NCBI RefSeq assembly: GCF_002078875.1
Contig: NC_034412.1
Location: 34,617,530-34,681,529 of the forward strand
DNA length: 64,000 nt
DNA from: Numida meleagris
Lineage: Eukaryota; Chordata; Aves; Galliformes; Numididae
Reading direction: 5' to 3'
The notes beneath the pieces are model-generated. The model did no database searches. It had not been told where the DNA came from and was given only the letters and a program-made list of their open reading frames with translations. This document shows, piece after piece, positions 24,900 to 36,550 of this stretch (position 1 is the stretch's first letter; every line of letters begins with the position of its first letter). Both the position numbers and the translations under genes were made by a program.

Positions 24900-27800
24900 A
24901 GAAGTGGCACGTTTAAAGCAAATGCATGAAACACGACATTTCTAAAGCGGCAGCGCTGACAGTAGCGGCAGCAATGGCAGCAGGTTAGCATTTGGATAAT
25001 TGAGCCATTCGGGTTAATGAGCTCCACAATTGTGAGGATGCACTGGAAAAAAAAAAATCATTTCTTTAACATCATAAGCATCAAAGAGCCTGCTAATCCG
25101 GGTTTCCCAAACAATCCTATTTGTATGAGAGAGGAAAGAGAAGGACAGAAACGAGGGACGGAACAGACCCCTCCACAAGGCAGCAGCGCTCCCCAGACAC
25201 CACCAATTTGAGGTGCTGAACTGCAACCCCCAAACAAGACCTACACTGATACCAATTGTGCAGACTCTCCAGCTCGCTCCTTCCAGCAGAATAATTAACA
25301 ATGTTGGCAAGTACATTATCATAAACTTCAGAGTTAACACCCCCACTGCAAAGAACAAAGGCAGTTCACATCTCTCCCGGAGCTCCTGCTGCAGACTGGG
25401 TGCAGATTCTGACAAGTTGCTCTGCGCCAATTTAGATTCCACATGCATTTGGAAGATTATGTTCATAACCACCAGCTAGAGAGCACTTTTTAAACAATGC
25501 CGAAAAACACAGAAAACAGCTTGCTGAAAACCTGCACGCCAGCCCAGATCACCTCCTGGTGACAAAAAGCTACTTTAGCTGCATTTATGCAGAACTCAAA
25601 CAAATCATTTATAATAATCATGTGTAGCATCCTTTATCTCAAAGGATCCCAGAGGCTGCGAGACTGAGGCAGCACACACTTGTTACCAGGCACCCTCTCC
25701 CTTGATAGGTCTGTGAGTTAGAAGCAGCAGCCTGCCTGCACAAGTAGGTCCTGAACGCGACACAGAGAACATTCCCACCTCTGATATGCAGTCAGACAGT
25801 GACAGATACAGTCCCTGCCGTGCTTCTGATCTGTGGCCTCAAGAGCAGACTTCAGGTCACCAGTTCTTTCTTTCTAGTTTATCAACTCCAACTGGTCTGA
25901 CACTCACCTTAAGATAAGCAGCACGCTTCCTAGTGACGTAGGAGGCTTACAATAGAGGGACAGTTTCTGCAAGGGGCTTGTTGATGGGGCTCAGCTGTTT
26001 CCCTCTCATCTACCCCACAACCAGGACACGACGTCCAGTTGCGGGGTCTGTGCTTGGCTTTTTTTGGGATAGTTTGACATGGTGGAGGGAGCAGATGCTG
26101 AGCAAGCATTGCTAACAGCAACCCACGACATGTACAGCTTCGGAGAGGTGTGTTTTCCAATGTGCTGAACCAAACAGTAAAACAAATGGTTCAAGGTGCT
26201 TTGCTACAGATACGTTAAGTTCTTACAGCTGTTATAATTTATTCTGAAAAGTTGTCTTTCAGACAGCTGTCACAAACTCCACGAGTGTGACAACAAAGAG
26301 CTGACATTTCCAGGAGGCAAGCTGATGTCGAAGTGCAGCAACCTTATCCAAGAGGTAAGGAAACAAAGGAAAATAATGCATGCATGGGGGAAATGGCTGG
26401 CCCAAAAAGAAACAATCGCACCGTACAAGCAAACCAAACAAGATTCCAACCGCATCAAAGCAGGCCATCCCTTCGCCTCTTCTCACCCTTCCCAACACCT
26501 CCAGTCCTGGGCTCCAGAATGAACTGCAGTGCCTGCAGGTCTCGGTTTAACTGGGAGTTAGTACACAGAGACTCTCCCGAGTAGCAATGTTCTGTTAGAC
26601 AAAAAACAGCCCTCAGGAGTTTGGTCATCTACTGCTTCTGTGTCTTTTACAGTGAAAAAAAAACCACCAACACAACATCCCTCTCTCAGACAGCAGACCC
26701 ATTTTTCACCTGACCTCTATCAGCTGCGGCACTATGTTTGGTGTCTGTAACACCAGTGCCTCTGACTGGCCATGTTTGCTCCATGTTGGGTATTAACGAG
26801 GGCTGTGCTGTCTCAGCCATGGCCCTGCTGCACCAGGCAGCCTCTCCCTACAGATGGGGCTTTCCGCAGGCACCAGGCCAGCCTCTGGGAAAGGTAATGC
26901 TTCCCAGGGACAGGCACGGGGGGCACAAAGGTATCTTCGCATTGCTTAGAAGAACAGAGGTATAAAACAAAGGAGAAAAAAAATCTGTTTGTAGAAAACT
27001 CAGCTGTTCATCAGTCACAGAATGCTCATTTTTATCTTCAGGAAATATAGAAGATTTCACCTTTGGAGGTGACTTCTGGGTTTCTCTCAGAAATAAATAA
27101 TAACTACTCCTCAGCAGACAAAGAAACAATAGTCCTCAGACTCTATTCTGTAGGGAGTCATCTTTTCAGTTTCTTATACACAGTGGAAATGTAAATTTTG
27201 TTATCTGCTGCCACGGAGAGGGAAAGCCAGTGAAAGTTTATTACGGCACATTCTCAGGATTCAAAACATACTGTATCCCATGCACGCGGTAATGAGTTTT
27301 ATTTTAACTGCTCTGGGAGATTGCTTTAGTGGACACTGGAACTGAATAACCAGCTCCGCACACAGAAGGAAGCAAGCCCACCGCTGTGCAGCAAAGGTCT
27401 CAGCATGCTGCACAGGCTGGGGCAGCACCCCCAAAGGAGGGATGGAACACACAGCCCATTCATGGCTGTTCCTTAAAGAAGGAAAAACACATCCTGGAGT
27501 CATCATCTGCAGCTACACATACTTCATCGGGGGTATACCGTGGTTACAAGCAGACAAGTCTTACCTCTGCAGGAAGGCAGCTTCTCCCAGATAACATGAG
27601 AATATCCTTATAGCCAGACATTTGCCCCCTACATTTACACTCTCCGTTTTCTTGCCATTTTAAATGCTGTATTTTACTCTCACTTCCCAGCTATAACCTC
27701 TCATGGATAATTCTGGGCTGGTGGACAGATGCATTAGCTTGTCCAAGGCAAAGAGAAGAGAGGATCTTCTTCCTAGCTTGAGGAAAACAAGGTCACATTG

Positions 27801-28130
27801 TCTGCATTTACCTGATTACTTGGATCACAAATGTTCACCTGTGCCCAGCTTTATCTGTTGCACCTCCCATGAAGGTAAATAAACTACCTGCACATTAAGA
27901 AAACCTACAGTGAGCCTTCACTCTACCACCTGCCTACCCTCTTTTTGTCGCTACTTTGTAACAGCTGTTCAGGTCTAACTAACTAACTTTCAGAGATGCC
28001 CATGGAAATTTTCTTTGCCATTTACATCAGTGAGAGCAAAAAGAGGTCCCCCACAGGCCGGATCCTGCCTTGTCTACTGTACAGAGTTACTAAGCAGCAA
28101 GTCAGTAAGTGAAACCAATCCAAAACAAAG
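24900..28130. other. Non-coding stretch, no gene recognised
   Basis: The largest frame is 152 codons on the minus strand (25014-25472); it is hydrophobic in parts but has no recognisable domain, and a plus-strand frame overlaps it. Other frames are short and overlap. A patch near 25590-25640 (AATCATTTATAATAATCATG) is AT-rich. No promoter, splice-flanked exon or RNA gene is recognised. Confidence 0.65.
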
Positions 28131-28134
28131 GATC

Positions 28135-28137
<3 letters not shown>

Positions 28138-28189
<52 letters not shown>

Positions 28190-28202
28190 AAAAAAAAAAA
28201 AA
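28138..28202. repeat. Very long A-rich homopolymer tract
   Basis: A run of 51 A at 28138-28188 is followed by one C and 13 more A (28190-28202). This is far longer than other homopolymers in the window. It could be a microsatellite, or the tail of a retroposed copy, but no recognisable parent sequence or target-site duplication is visible upstream. Length is likely unreliable in the assembly. Confidence 0.95.
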
Positions 28203-28204
28203 CA

Positions 28205-28928
28205 ACAGAACACAGAGCCTATTGACTCTAAATTCTCCTTAGCAGTTTTGTCATTAAGATGAATAAATATTTTAAAACTTCCTTTTTCTCTCTTAAGATC
28301 TACTACACATGAAACACTACTGTTACTGACTACCCTGATATTGCCTCATTCTCAGTGTGAGCCTATGTTCTCTAAGTCAACGACACAAGCACTAAAAGAC
28401 ACCTGAGACAGAGCCTGATCTTGGCAGGCCAAAGAGGTTACCTATTTTGCAGCTCTAAGCAAAGCATCTGGGACACTGCCAACATTTGAAAACAGCCACC
28501 ATTCCATGTCTTCCAATGACACGGAAGAGCAAACATCATGAACAAACGCTTTCAACATAAATCTGGAAGCGCACTGCTGCTGCACTGCTCATGCCTTGTC
28601 ACTCCTTCTGGAGAAGCATTTCTCACTCTCTTTGCAGGCACGGCATGGTCATATGCAGACCCACCTGCAGCAATTACTGCATTAGAAGCCCAGGCAGCTC
28701 CATTCTCTCCCTTCAGCTTAATAGTTGGACTCTTTACATTTGTTCAGTCAAAACAAAATCACAGAGCAACCACTCAGATCTCAACCTGCTTATGCACGAG
28801 AAAATGAAATGAAAGGTGCTCAGTGAAAAATGTTTTTATAAAAAAACACAAACACTAAATAGCAATTCATTCCTCTATCTGTATGATGAGAGCAAAAAAA
28901 AAACAAAACACTTTTTGGACAGAAGTCC
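28205..28928. other. Non-coding stretch between A tract and CR1
   Basis: Two overlapping plus-strand frames at 28538-28812 show no recognisable product. An A9-type run lies near 28894. Nothing else is seen before the CR1 boundary. Confidence 0.6.
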
Positions 28929-29665
28929 CTAGAATTGTAGGTGTTGATTGGGACCTCTGGAGATCGTCTAGTCTACCTCCCTGATAAATCAGGTTCTCTA
29001 GAACAGGTTGCACAGGTAGGCATCCAGGAGGGTTTTGAATATCTCCAGAGGAGACTCCACAGCCCCTCTAGGCAGCCTGATCCAGGGCTCTGTCACTCGC
29101 ACAGTAAAGAAGTTTTTCCTCATGTTTGTATGGAGTTTCCTGTGTTCCAATTTGTGCCTATTGCTGAAAAGAGCCTGGCCCCATCCACTTTACTCCCACT
29201 CTTTAGATATCTGTAAGCGCTGGTGAGATCCCCCCTCAGTCTGCTCTTCTCCAGACTGAACAGCCCCAGTCTCTCAGCCTTTCCTCACAATGGAGATGCT
29301 CCAGGCCCCCATCTAGACTCTGCATCACTGATCACAACCCTCTGAGCTCTGCCAGTCAGCCAGTTCTCAATCCACCTCACTGCCTACTCACCTATCCCTC
29401 ACTTCCTAAGCTTACCTATGACAATGTTACAGGAGATGGTGTCAAAAGCCTTACTGGAGTCAAGGTACACAACATCCACTGCTCTCCCCTCCTCTACTCA
29501 GCTGGTCATAACATCACAGAAGGCTACCGGATTGGTCAAGCATGATTTCCCCTTCTGGTGAATCCACGCTGATTACTCCTGACCACCTTCTTCTTTTCTA
29601 CTTGCTTTAAGGTGACATCTAGAATAAGCTTTCAATCAATCTTTCAGTAATGTTTATGAAATATG
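28929..29665 (-). mobile_element. CR1 LINE, 5'-truncated and internally deleted
   Basis: The element lies on the minus strand. Its 3' end is at about 28929, where the plus strand reads AGAATTGTAGGTGTTGATTGG and continues into the standard CR1 3' segment (CCTCCAGG-type words, AAGAAGTTTTTCCTCATG, TCCAGACTGAACAGCC, TCTCAGCCTTTCCTCA) up to about 29310. From about 29314 the sequence jumps to the reverse-transcriptase region: translating the minus strand gives GKSCLTN, then VDVVYLDSSKAFDT (RT motif A, plus-strand 29440-29480), then WIENWLTGRAQRVVIS. The section that should lie between, including the FADD catalytic motif, is missing. In-frame stops and at least one frameshift show it is dead. The 5' part is truncated, as is usual for CR1. 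The family makes no poly-A tail, consistent with the octamer-like ATTCTAGG at its 3' end. Confidence 0.93.
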
Positions 29666-29669
29666 GAGC

Positions 29670-32600
29670 TTCCTGGATCTGGTTGCCTGACTTGCAGTTA
29701 CTGCATGGCAGCTGCAAGCATTAGCAGCAAGCTGCAAGCAAAAAGCTGCCTTGAGAGGTCTTAGAATATATATCTACGAGAGTGGCCATCCTGCCTAAAC
29801 CACCAGGAAAGCACAACCAGCATCTGCACGTGTTCCAGGCCCCACTACCCTTTAAGCAATACTGTGGACAGCCTACAAACTTTTCTCCAGCAGCTCCCCA
29901 CCCTGTACTATGCTTTCTTCCTCCAGCTGGTCCCACCACACTCCTCTGGAAGGCACAGACGTACATCCAGCCCTGGATGCACCCATCTGCGCTCGCACTG
30001 TGAGCTCCTAGTGATGTGGAGCTTTCTAGCACCTCGGGAGGTCAGAGCCTTCAGGCACAGCCGGTCACTCGGCTGATGAGGTCTGGCTGCAGGGCAGGTC
30101 AGCACTGCTGCACCCATTGGAGAAGAACAAGAAAAAGAAAAAACTACACCTCAGAAGCAAAGCCATGTAGGAGAAAATAAAAACCAGAGAAAGCAAGAAT
30201 GAAAGAACTGCTCATTATTACATTAGCAAACCTAAACTATTTATAAGCACTACATCTATCTATCACTTCAATTACATGTTTCTAAATGAGGCTGAAGCAA
30301 GATATCCATAATTATTACTGAAATGCCATTTTTACATTAGCCCAACAGTTGTGTGCGTTCTTTAAAAAGTGTAATAAGCAAACCACCAATTTATTATTTT
30401 CTGGAAATTACAGACAGATAAATCAATCTAAATACCTCTTTTGCAACAGATTTGGTTTTTAACCCAGAATTCCTACTTCCTTTGAATCGCATGAGCTCAA
30501 AAAGACGAGAAATGGAGGCAGGAAGAGGCGAGATGCCTTTTCCAAAGTGAAGTGGAGCACTGCACAGCCCAGGCACAGAGCCTCGGAGGTGCTGTTCAGC
30601 TGGCGTGTATTTTAGTTTGCCGGAGATGTAGCTGTGCTCTAAATATTCTCTCTCACCACCTATAATTTTGCTGCCTATGCTTTTAAAAGTTTAAGCCACG
30701 TACAAAGTATAATCTAGTCTGGGACAAACTTTTTTTTCCTCTTGTTTTTCAAGTTAAATTGTAACAGCAATAGAAACTGCTAGAAATGGTTGTGCAGTGT
30801 CTTCCACTTATAAACACTTTTTTCTATTACTCTGCACAAAGAGCAGCAACAAATCCCTATATGAGATGAGGGTTGTTTAACGAAAACTGTATTAAAGCTA
30901 ATTATAAAAGTTGATGAAGTTTTAATCAGTCAAAATAAATACCACAATCTGGCTCAAGTCAAAGAAGCGCAGAAAAATGTGTAGCTATCCCCTGGCAAGG
31001 CTCCCTCCAGCACCCACTGCTCCAACACCCAATGGCCAGCCCACCTCGCCACGGTGCTGGACCTGCACAAAGGGCACAAGAAACTGAAGACCAGCCAATA
31101 GATGTCCCACTGCCGCAGCTTACTGCTGCACTCCTGGAGGGTCACAAGAAATCCTCCTTGACCCAGCCTGACTTCATAGACCTTGTCTGGGTACTCAGGT
31201 GTGCTCCTCCACAGCCTCAAATGCTCCCAGCACCCCTCCTGCACCCCTTTAGAACTGTAGATGCTAGCTACTGAGCTACCAGCAGGATGCACTGCCAGAG
31301 GGTTGCCCGCTCCACAGCTCATGGTGAGGTCCCCTGCTGCCATTGCTGGCTGTTCCATACAGCATCCCACTTCAGCTCATGGCAGCTCAGCATTTTGTTT
31401 GTTGTCCTGTGACTACAAAAATATTTGCAAGTTAAGATACATGACCACCTTCTCCCCAACCACCAAGCAGTGCTAACACTCTACTATCCTGCTTCATTGA
31501 TTATATTTCCATAGCTGTTCATTCTCTTCTCATCTCTTGCCTACAAGGAAGCACAACTTAAAAGAAGCATTATGAAAGACAAAGCAAAATAAGGAAGCCC
31601 TGTGTTTACCCAAGTGTTATCTACGTATTTATCTGGCCTTTCACAGCATCTAACACCTGCACATTTGGCTGCCTGTTATTCAGACTGCCAGCTTTCTGGG
31701 GAAGGAACTTGCCATTTTGGAGGAACCTTGAGAATACGATATGAACTCTTCACTAACTGTAAAGTTTTCCAGAGAAAAGGCTGGGACCCAGATACAGATC
31801 TCAGTTCTCACAGCACACAGGTGTCATTGCACAAGCACTTTAACCATCAACAGACCATGCTGCAACAAGGACAGGAGTTTGTGTTTTGATTTATCAGTTA
31901 ACTTTCTGCTGGATCAGCCCTCCCAGCCAGCTAACTGTGAGGATGTAGGAAATTTGGTGCTGGCTTCAGAAGGTGGCAGGAACACACAACCATAAGCGGG
32001 ACCCCAGTACCGGCAGCACTGAAGGTTTGTGCTAGACGAAAGGGAGGGAGCAACTGCAGCCAAAGCCTGAGGAATCTGCCCTGCAGTTAAAGACACTTGT
32101 GAATTTGTACTGAAGAAGAGGACAGCGAAGTATGACTGCAAATGCGCAGGGAGGGTAATCTAATTCTTACATAAATATTTTGAAACAGAGAATTATTTTA
32201 AAGTCATTTCCAGCGCGAGTATGTTTTAGCTCTCTGTGAGCCTACTTCTGCGGGCTCTTTTTTCACCCAATTTGACTAAATAATCAAGGATGGTATTTGC
32301 TCACGGTGAGCTTACTGCAGAGGTGAGCCGTGCATCCCAAGGACGGGCATTTGCACATCCTTCCAGGAGCGTTCAGTATTTGCCAGAAGCACCAGAGCAC
32401 AGAACCCTGTCTGATGGTGCCTGCAGGTCCCGTAGATGTTCTGCTAATGTAAATACACCATAAGCAAGCCACCGATGAACTTACTTTCATATCAAAACTT
32501 GATCCAATACAAGCTGGACACAGAGAAATAAATGGCAGTTTACCTGTCTGAATCAGACCCCAAACATCTCAAAGAGGACGTGGTCAGAAAATACACACAA

Positions 32601-33000
32601 TTAACAACTGCGAGACACACAGGCACCAAGTGAGAGCTATCATATTCCCACTGGGGCAGCAGAAAGCACGTAGACATGGGCACCTCCACCTCAGCACTGC
32701 AGCTCTGACCTCACTCCCGGCAACCATCAGGGAACAGCCACTGGGGCACCCGGTGAGCACAGCGTCCCAGCACACGGGCAGCCAGCAGCTTGCAGCTCAC
32801 CATCTGATGGCGGCTCGCGGCATGCAGCCTTGCATAACTCCTCCTGCACAGCACGATCGTCTCTACAGCAAAGGGCTGCACGTGCCAGAAGTAAGGCAGG
32901 CTGCACAGAAACTTACCAAGAAGGTTTTTAAATAAAATTCAAATGAAGAATAAAAGTTGAGATGGTTTACCCGCAACGAGAAGCAGATGTTTGTACTGAA
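29670..33000. other. Non-coding stretch, no gene recognised
   Basis: Overlapping frames at 29721-30117 and 30954-31370 (minus) have no recognisable product. A short direct repeat AGCTGCAAGCA occurs twice near 29710-29740, just outside the CR1. The stretch around 31760-31850 has words resembling an old sauropsid SINE (GATCTCAGTT followed by a CACAGG...GTGTCATT run), too diverged to call. No promoter or exon is seen. Confidence 0.6.
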
Positions 33001-33029
33001 CAAAACTCCACTTCAGCTCGCTGTGGCTA

Positions 33030-33420
33030 GCACGTGGGTAACTGCAGGCATGTTATTAGCAGGTGAATGAAGCAAACAGATGCTTTGCTGAGTAAAATTT
33101 CAGCCTTGGCCAAAATGGTCCTTTTTCCTTGCCCAGGAGTGCAATTATTGCATCTTGGGTTGCCACTCTTAATAAAATAGAGCTTTTAAGAGACAGCACA
33201 TTTCTTTACCTGTAGGGAACGCCTGGGAAGGCTTTTCATTAGAATGCTAATAGAACAATAAAATTCAACACCAAATTTCCCCCATTTGAGTTTGAAAGCA
33301 AACGCTTCAGTTTAATTCCAACCAGAACACTATTTTTTTCATTAAAGTTTTATTCCGATGTATTTATTATTGAGGAGCCTATGAGGAGCTGCATTATATT
33401 CAAGAATGAACTGAAATGAA
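33030..33420. promoter_or_regulatory. Candidate conserved non-coding element
   Basis: A 390-base, repeat-free AT-rich patch. It holds a palindromic TGCAAT-T-ATTGCA at 33140-33152 (C/EBP- or POU-type half-sites), CTTAATAAAATAG, TTTTCATTAGAATGCTAATAG, ACAATAAAATTC, GTTTAATTCC and CATTAAAGTTTTATTCC. The density of homeodomain cores and absence of retroposon or simple-repeat sequence is what conserved enhancers look like. Untested. Confidence 0.32.
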
Positions 33421-33429
33421 CTTTGAAGC

Positions 33430-35028
33430 AAGAAACAAAGCCTGTCTATGCAAGGGAACGAACTGCATAGGAAATTAGGAGATGAGGCTCAGATTGCATT
33501 GCTGTACGGTTTGTCACTGCAATACAGCAGCATTTTGTCGTTCTCCGGGCTACTGGCTGCACCTACCCCCAGTCTACTTTATTTGGCGTATTCATGAAAT
33601 AACAAAGCACCAACACTTAGCATGCACATTCATGACGTTTCCTAGATCAGCTCCTGATTAATCTACATACTAATGCAAGAGGACACATTCTGCAACACAA
33701 ACAAGCCCTGTGTCATGTCGAGTTACACGTTCCTTGGCTCTCCCCAGCGTGTGGGAGGGTGTGGGCTCGCTGCGGAGCCAGTGTCACCCAAAAACCAGGC
33801 GAGACTGCTCACAGCTCCCATCGCCCTTGTCAGCTGGTAACAAATGAGGACGAAAGAAATGCTTAGCTTCAGACTTGTCTTGCAGCTCAAAATAGCTGCA
33901 GATCAGCAGGGCCCGGTGCTTCTGCTTCACTATTGCAGCAGCCCAAAGATATAATTTGTGGGCCAGCCAGGCAGAGCCAGAGTACACGGCAAGATATTAA
34001 GAAGATTCAGTGCTCCAACAGGTTTTCCTTACCTCCACTTGGCCCTCTCGGAGCAGCCCTTAGGAGCATCAGGCTATAGGTGCTGTAACTGAACACCTAC
34101 CAAGACCACCACCCACGTACGTGCACGCATGCAGCCACCTGGTTTCCTGCCGGTAGCTCTCTCCCCTCTTTCCTTCCAGCCTTTCACCCACTTCCCTTTT
34201 CTCCCAATCCTTTCAGATTACAAACTGCTTGGGATGGAGCCCAAACCCTCTGCCTGACAGCCTGCATGATCCCTCCCTGGCAAGGAGCAAGAATACAGTA
34301 TAAGGTAAGGAAACAGGGGAATACAGCGCACACGCTTTCTGCTTTGCGTAAGGAAAGGAAGCCAAACCTTCCTGCGTCACCTGGCCTTACGTGAGAAATT
34401 TCTTTTTGCTGCTTCTCATTACAGTTTTAACGAAGCATGGAAAGCTTATTTAAAGCCATCTCGCTACAAAGGAGCAGACTAAAAATAATAATAATAATAT
34501 ATTGCTGCAGTAGTAGAGGTGATCTCCCCAAACAGCTCTGGAAAGGCAAACCCATCCAGAGCTCAGGGTGCCCTGCTAAGCAGGGCAACGCTCCCAAACT
34601 TCGGGAAGGAATAGTACAACCTGTTCTCCCTCTCTCCAGAAAGCTGTCTTCTCATTTCAAGGAAAAGGCTTCAAAAATAAAAGCGCTAACTACAAAGAAA
34701 ACACTTTCCATCTCAATTACTGCACAAACATTCCTTCAAAACGGTTAGAGCTACATGAAAGGAAAAACGAGCGCAAAAAGAATTTGAATAATGCCCCGTG
34801 TCTAAGGATTGCTATCTAAATAGCACATGCCCAGCAGGTTTTGAGTCATACGGCTCTGGCAGGCACAAATCTCGGCTGTCTGTTAGCACCTCGCGATGCC
34901 TCTGGTTGGTTTTAACCCTACACACCTGCCTCATGTAAGGTCACGGCATCAGAGCACCGACACAACCCCAGAGCAGTATGGGGCTTGTCTGACTTGGAGA
35001 AATTTCAAGGCATTCTCAGTTGTGCTCT
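33430..35028. other. Non-coding stretch, no gene recognised
   Basis: Frames of up to 103 codons (34437-34748 plus) have no recognisable product. An ATA trinucleotide run lies at about 34484-34500. No exon, promoter or RNA gene is seen. Confidence 0.6.
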
Positions 35029-35049
35029 TCAAAAAAAAAAAAAAAAAAG
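35029..35049. repeat. A-rich edge of a microsatellite bordering a gap
   Basis: About 19 A residues ending in a G directly abut the run of N. They are the left flank of the same A/G-rich microsatellite that resumes at 35115. Confidence 0.85.
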
Positions 35050-35114
35050 NNNNNNNNNNNNNNNNNNNNNNNNNNNNNNNNNNNNNNNNNNNNNNNNNNN
35101 NNNNNNNNNNNNNN
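35050..35114. other. Assembly gap (65 N)
   Basis: Sixty-five undetermined bases sit inside a purine-only microsatellite. The true length is unknown because repeats of this kind collapse in assembly. The long lysine- or glutamate-rich frames that cross it are artefacts. Confidence 0.99.
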
Positions 35115-35212
35115 AGAAAAAGAAAAAGAAAAAGAAAAAGAAAAAGAAAAAGAAAAAGAAAAAGAAAAAGAAAAAGAAAAAGAAAAAGAAAAAGAAAAAG
35201 AAAAAGAAAAAG
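35115..35212. repeat. (GAAAAA)n hexanucleotide microsatellite
   Basis: About sixteen near-perfect copies of AGAAAA run for 98 bases, purine-only on the plus strand. With the preceding gap and A tract, the locus was probably longer than shown. Confidence 0.97.
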
Positions 35213-35229
35213 AGGGAAATAATCATTTA

Positions 35230-35560
35230 ACAGTTTAACAAAATCCCAGCTGGCACTGACTAGACGTAATCTTATAAGGGTCTTTTGTCTCTGCCTGAAC
35301 TCCTCGGGTATAGAGCACTCTTTGCTGTGATAATTGGTTTGGCTGTCCATTCCACCCATCAGGTGATAGAAAACTATCAATCAGACTAAATGCAATGTGA
35401 GAGAAGTCTCTTTAGCCAATTAGTTGGTAATGAGAACATTAGCCACAGTATCTTCTGCAGAGGGCACCTTAGCAATTCTGGTGGAGCCCATGAAGATGAC
35501 AGTCCTATCTGTGTGATTAATGGAGATCCTGTGACACTACAGGAATTCTGCGCAGTTGTG
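35230..35560. promoter_or_regulatory. Candidate enhancer (strong motif clustering)
   Basis: Directly right of the microsatellite. It carries a perfect inverted repeat TGATAG-AAAA-CTATCA at 35364-35379, which doubles as paired GATA-type sites and overlaps ATCAATCA at 35376-35383 (PBX/HOX-type). Next comes CCAATTAGTTGG at 35416-35427, a near-palindromic homeodomain/CCAAT word, then TTAGTTGGTAATGAG and GTGATTAATGG. No retroposon signature is visible. The combination strongly resembles a developmental enhancer, but no alignment was available. Confidence 0.37.
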
Positions 35561-35569
35561 TAAAGTCAG

Positions 35570-36310
35570 GGGGAACAATCCACTTTACACTGTTAAATAT
35601 TTTAAGAGCCACAGATGATTTTATATTACATTATATTCCATACACTTATTTGGCATCTTGAAATTAAGTCTCCTGCAGCAAGGACAGTTTTTCAAGAACT
35701 GGAATTTGCTAGATGAGAGGAATTGTATAAATCTGAGCAATCCCGAGCAGCAGTTGCAGAAGGGCAGACTCCTCCTTGACAGCGCGGGTTTGAACAACAG
35801 GAGGGGAAAACCAAGTGAGGCTGTTTCTCCACCTGCTCCCACCTTAGGTATATTCTTTTGAACCTATATAAAGTGGCTTAACTTCCAACCTGGCAGGTCA
35901 GAAGCAAACACCTGTGTACTGTGCGAGGCAAGAGGAAGTCAATATTTGCTTTTCCCAGAAAGATTTTTTTTTGGGACAGAGAGGACTTTCAGTGTGAACA
36001 CGTATGCAGGCAGAATATAGTATATTTGGACATGCTCTGATCTCAATGAGATCGCGCCCCTAAGTCCTCCATACCCATTCCAAAGCAAAGGGCAATTGCA
36101 TAACCTCAGCTGGAGCGTGGCACCAGCAAAGAGGGGTCTCAAAGACCCCATGCACAAGCAGTCCCACCAGCCACACTGCAGAGCTGTCCTCTAGCCACCC
36201 GGGGACCACTGCCAAGCACCAGCACCCTGAGATGATGATCAAGCCATCCAATGCTACATTTCAAAATCCACACTTCCAAACTGCTTTATGGCACAACAGC
36301 TTACCAGTGC
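35570..36310. other. Non-coding stretch, no gene recognised
   Basis: Short overlapping frames only (35621-35842 minus, 35658-35861 plus, 35939-36157 minus), none with a recognisable product. Confidence 0.6.
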
Positions 36311-36319
36311 TACAAAATA

Positions 36320-36550
36320 AATACATAAATAAATCCTGATATCTGAATTGATTTAGTTACACTAGAGAAAATCTTTAAATTGGCACGTTGCAAGGTTATT
36401 TTCCAGATTAGCTGAATTTGAGTTAATTGCCAAATCAACTTAAACAACTCAAGCTTCCTGTTGCGCCTGAGCAGCACTTGTGGGAGACGACTACAATGGG
36501 GCAGCTATTGATACAGCAATATATTTACACTGTGCACTTGCCTAACACAA
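36320..36550. promoter_or_regulatory. Candidate conserved non-coding element
   Basis: Unique AT-rich patch with GATTTAGTTACAC, CTTTAAATTGGC, CCAGATTAGCTGAATTTGAG, GTTAATTGCC and CTATTGATAC words. These include several homeodomain-type cores and a SOX-like CTATTG. Conservation untested. Confidence 0.27.

Noticed and set aside
25014..25472. 152-codon minus-strand frame with hydrophobic stretches
   Set aside because: No domain, an overlapping frame on the other strand, and no promoter or splice context.
28138..28202. Processed pseudogene tail
   Set aside because: No recognisable transcript-like sequence, upstream polyadenylation signal at the usual distance, or target duplication was seen.
28015..28242. 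Frame with a long lysine run
   Set aside because: The lysines are the poly-A tract read in frame; there is no other support for coding.
28941..29226. Plus-strand frames of 63-91 codons
   Set aside because: They are antisense readings of the CR1 3' segment.
34896..35380. Several frames crossing the N gap with lysine/arginine, lysine/glutamate or phenylalanine/leucine repeats
   Set aside because: They are translations of the (GAAAAA)n microsatellite and undetermined bases.
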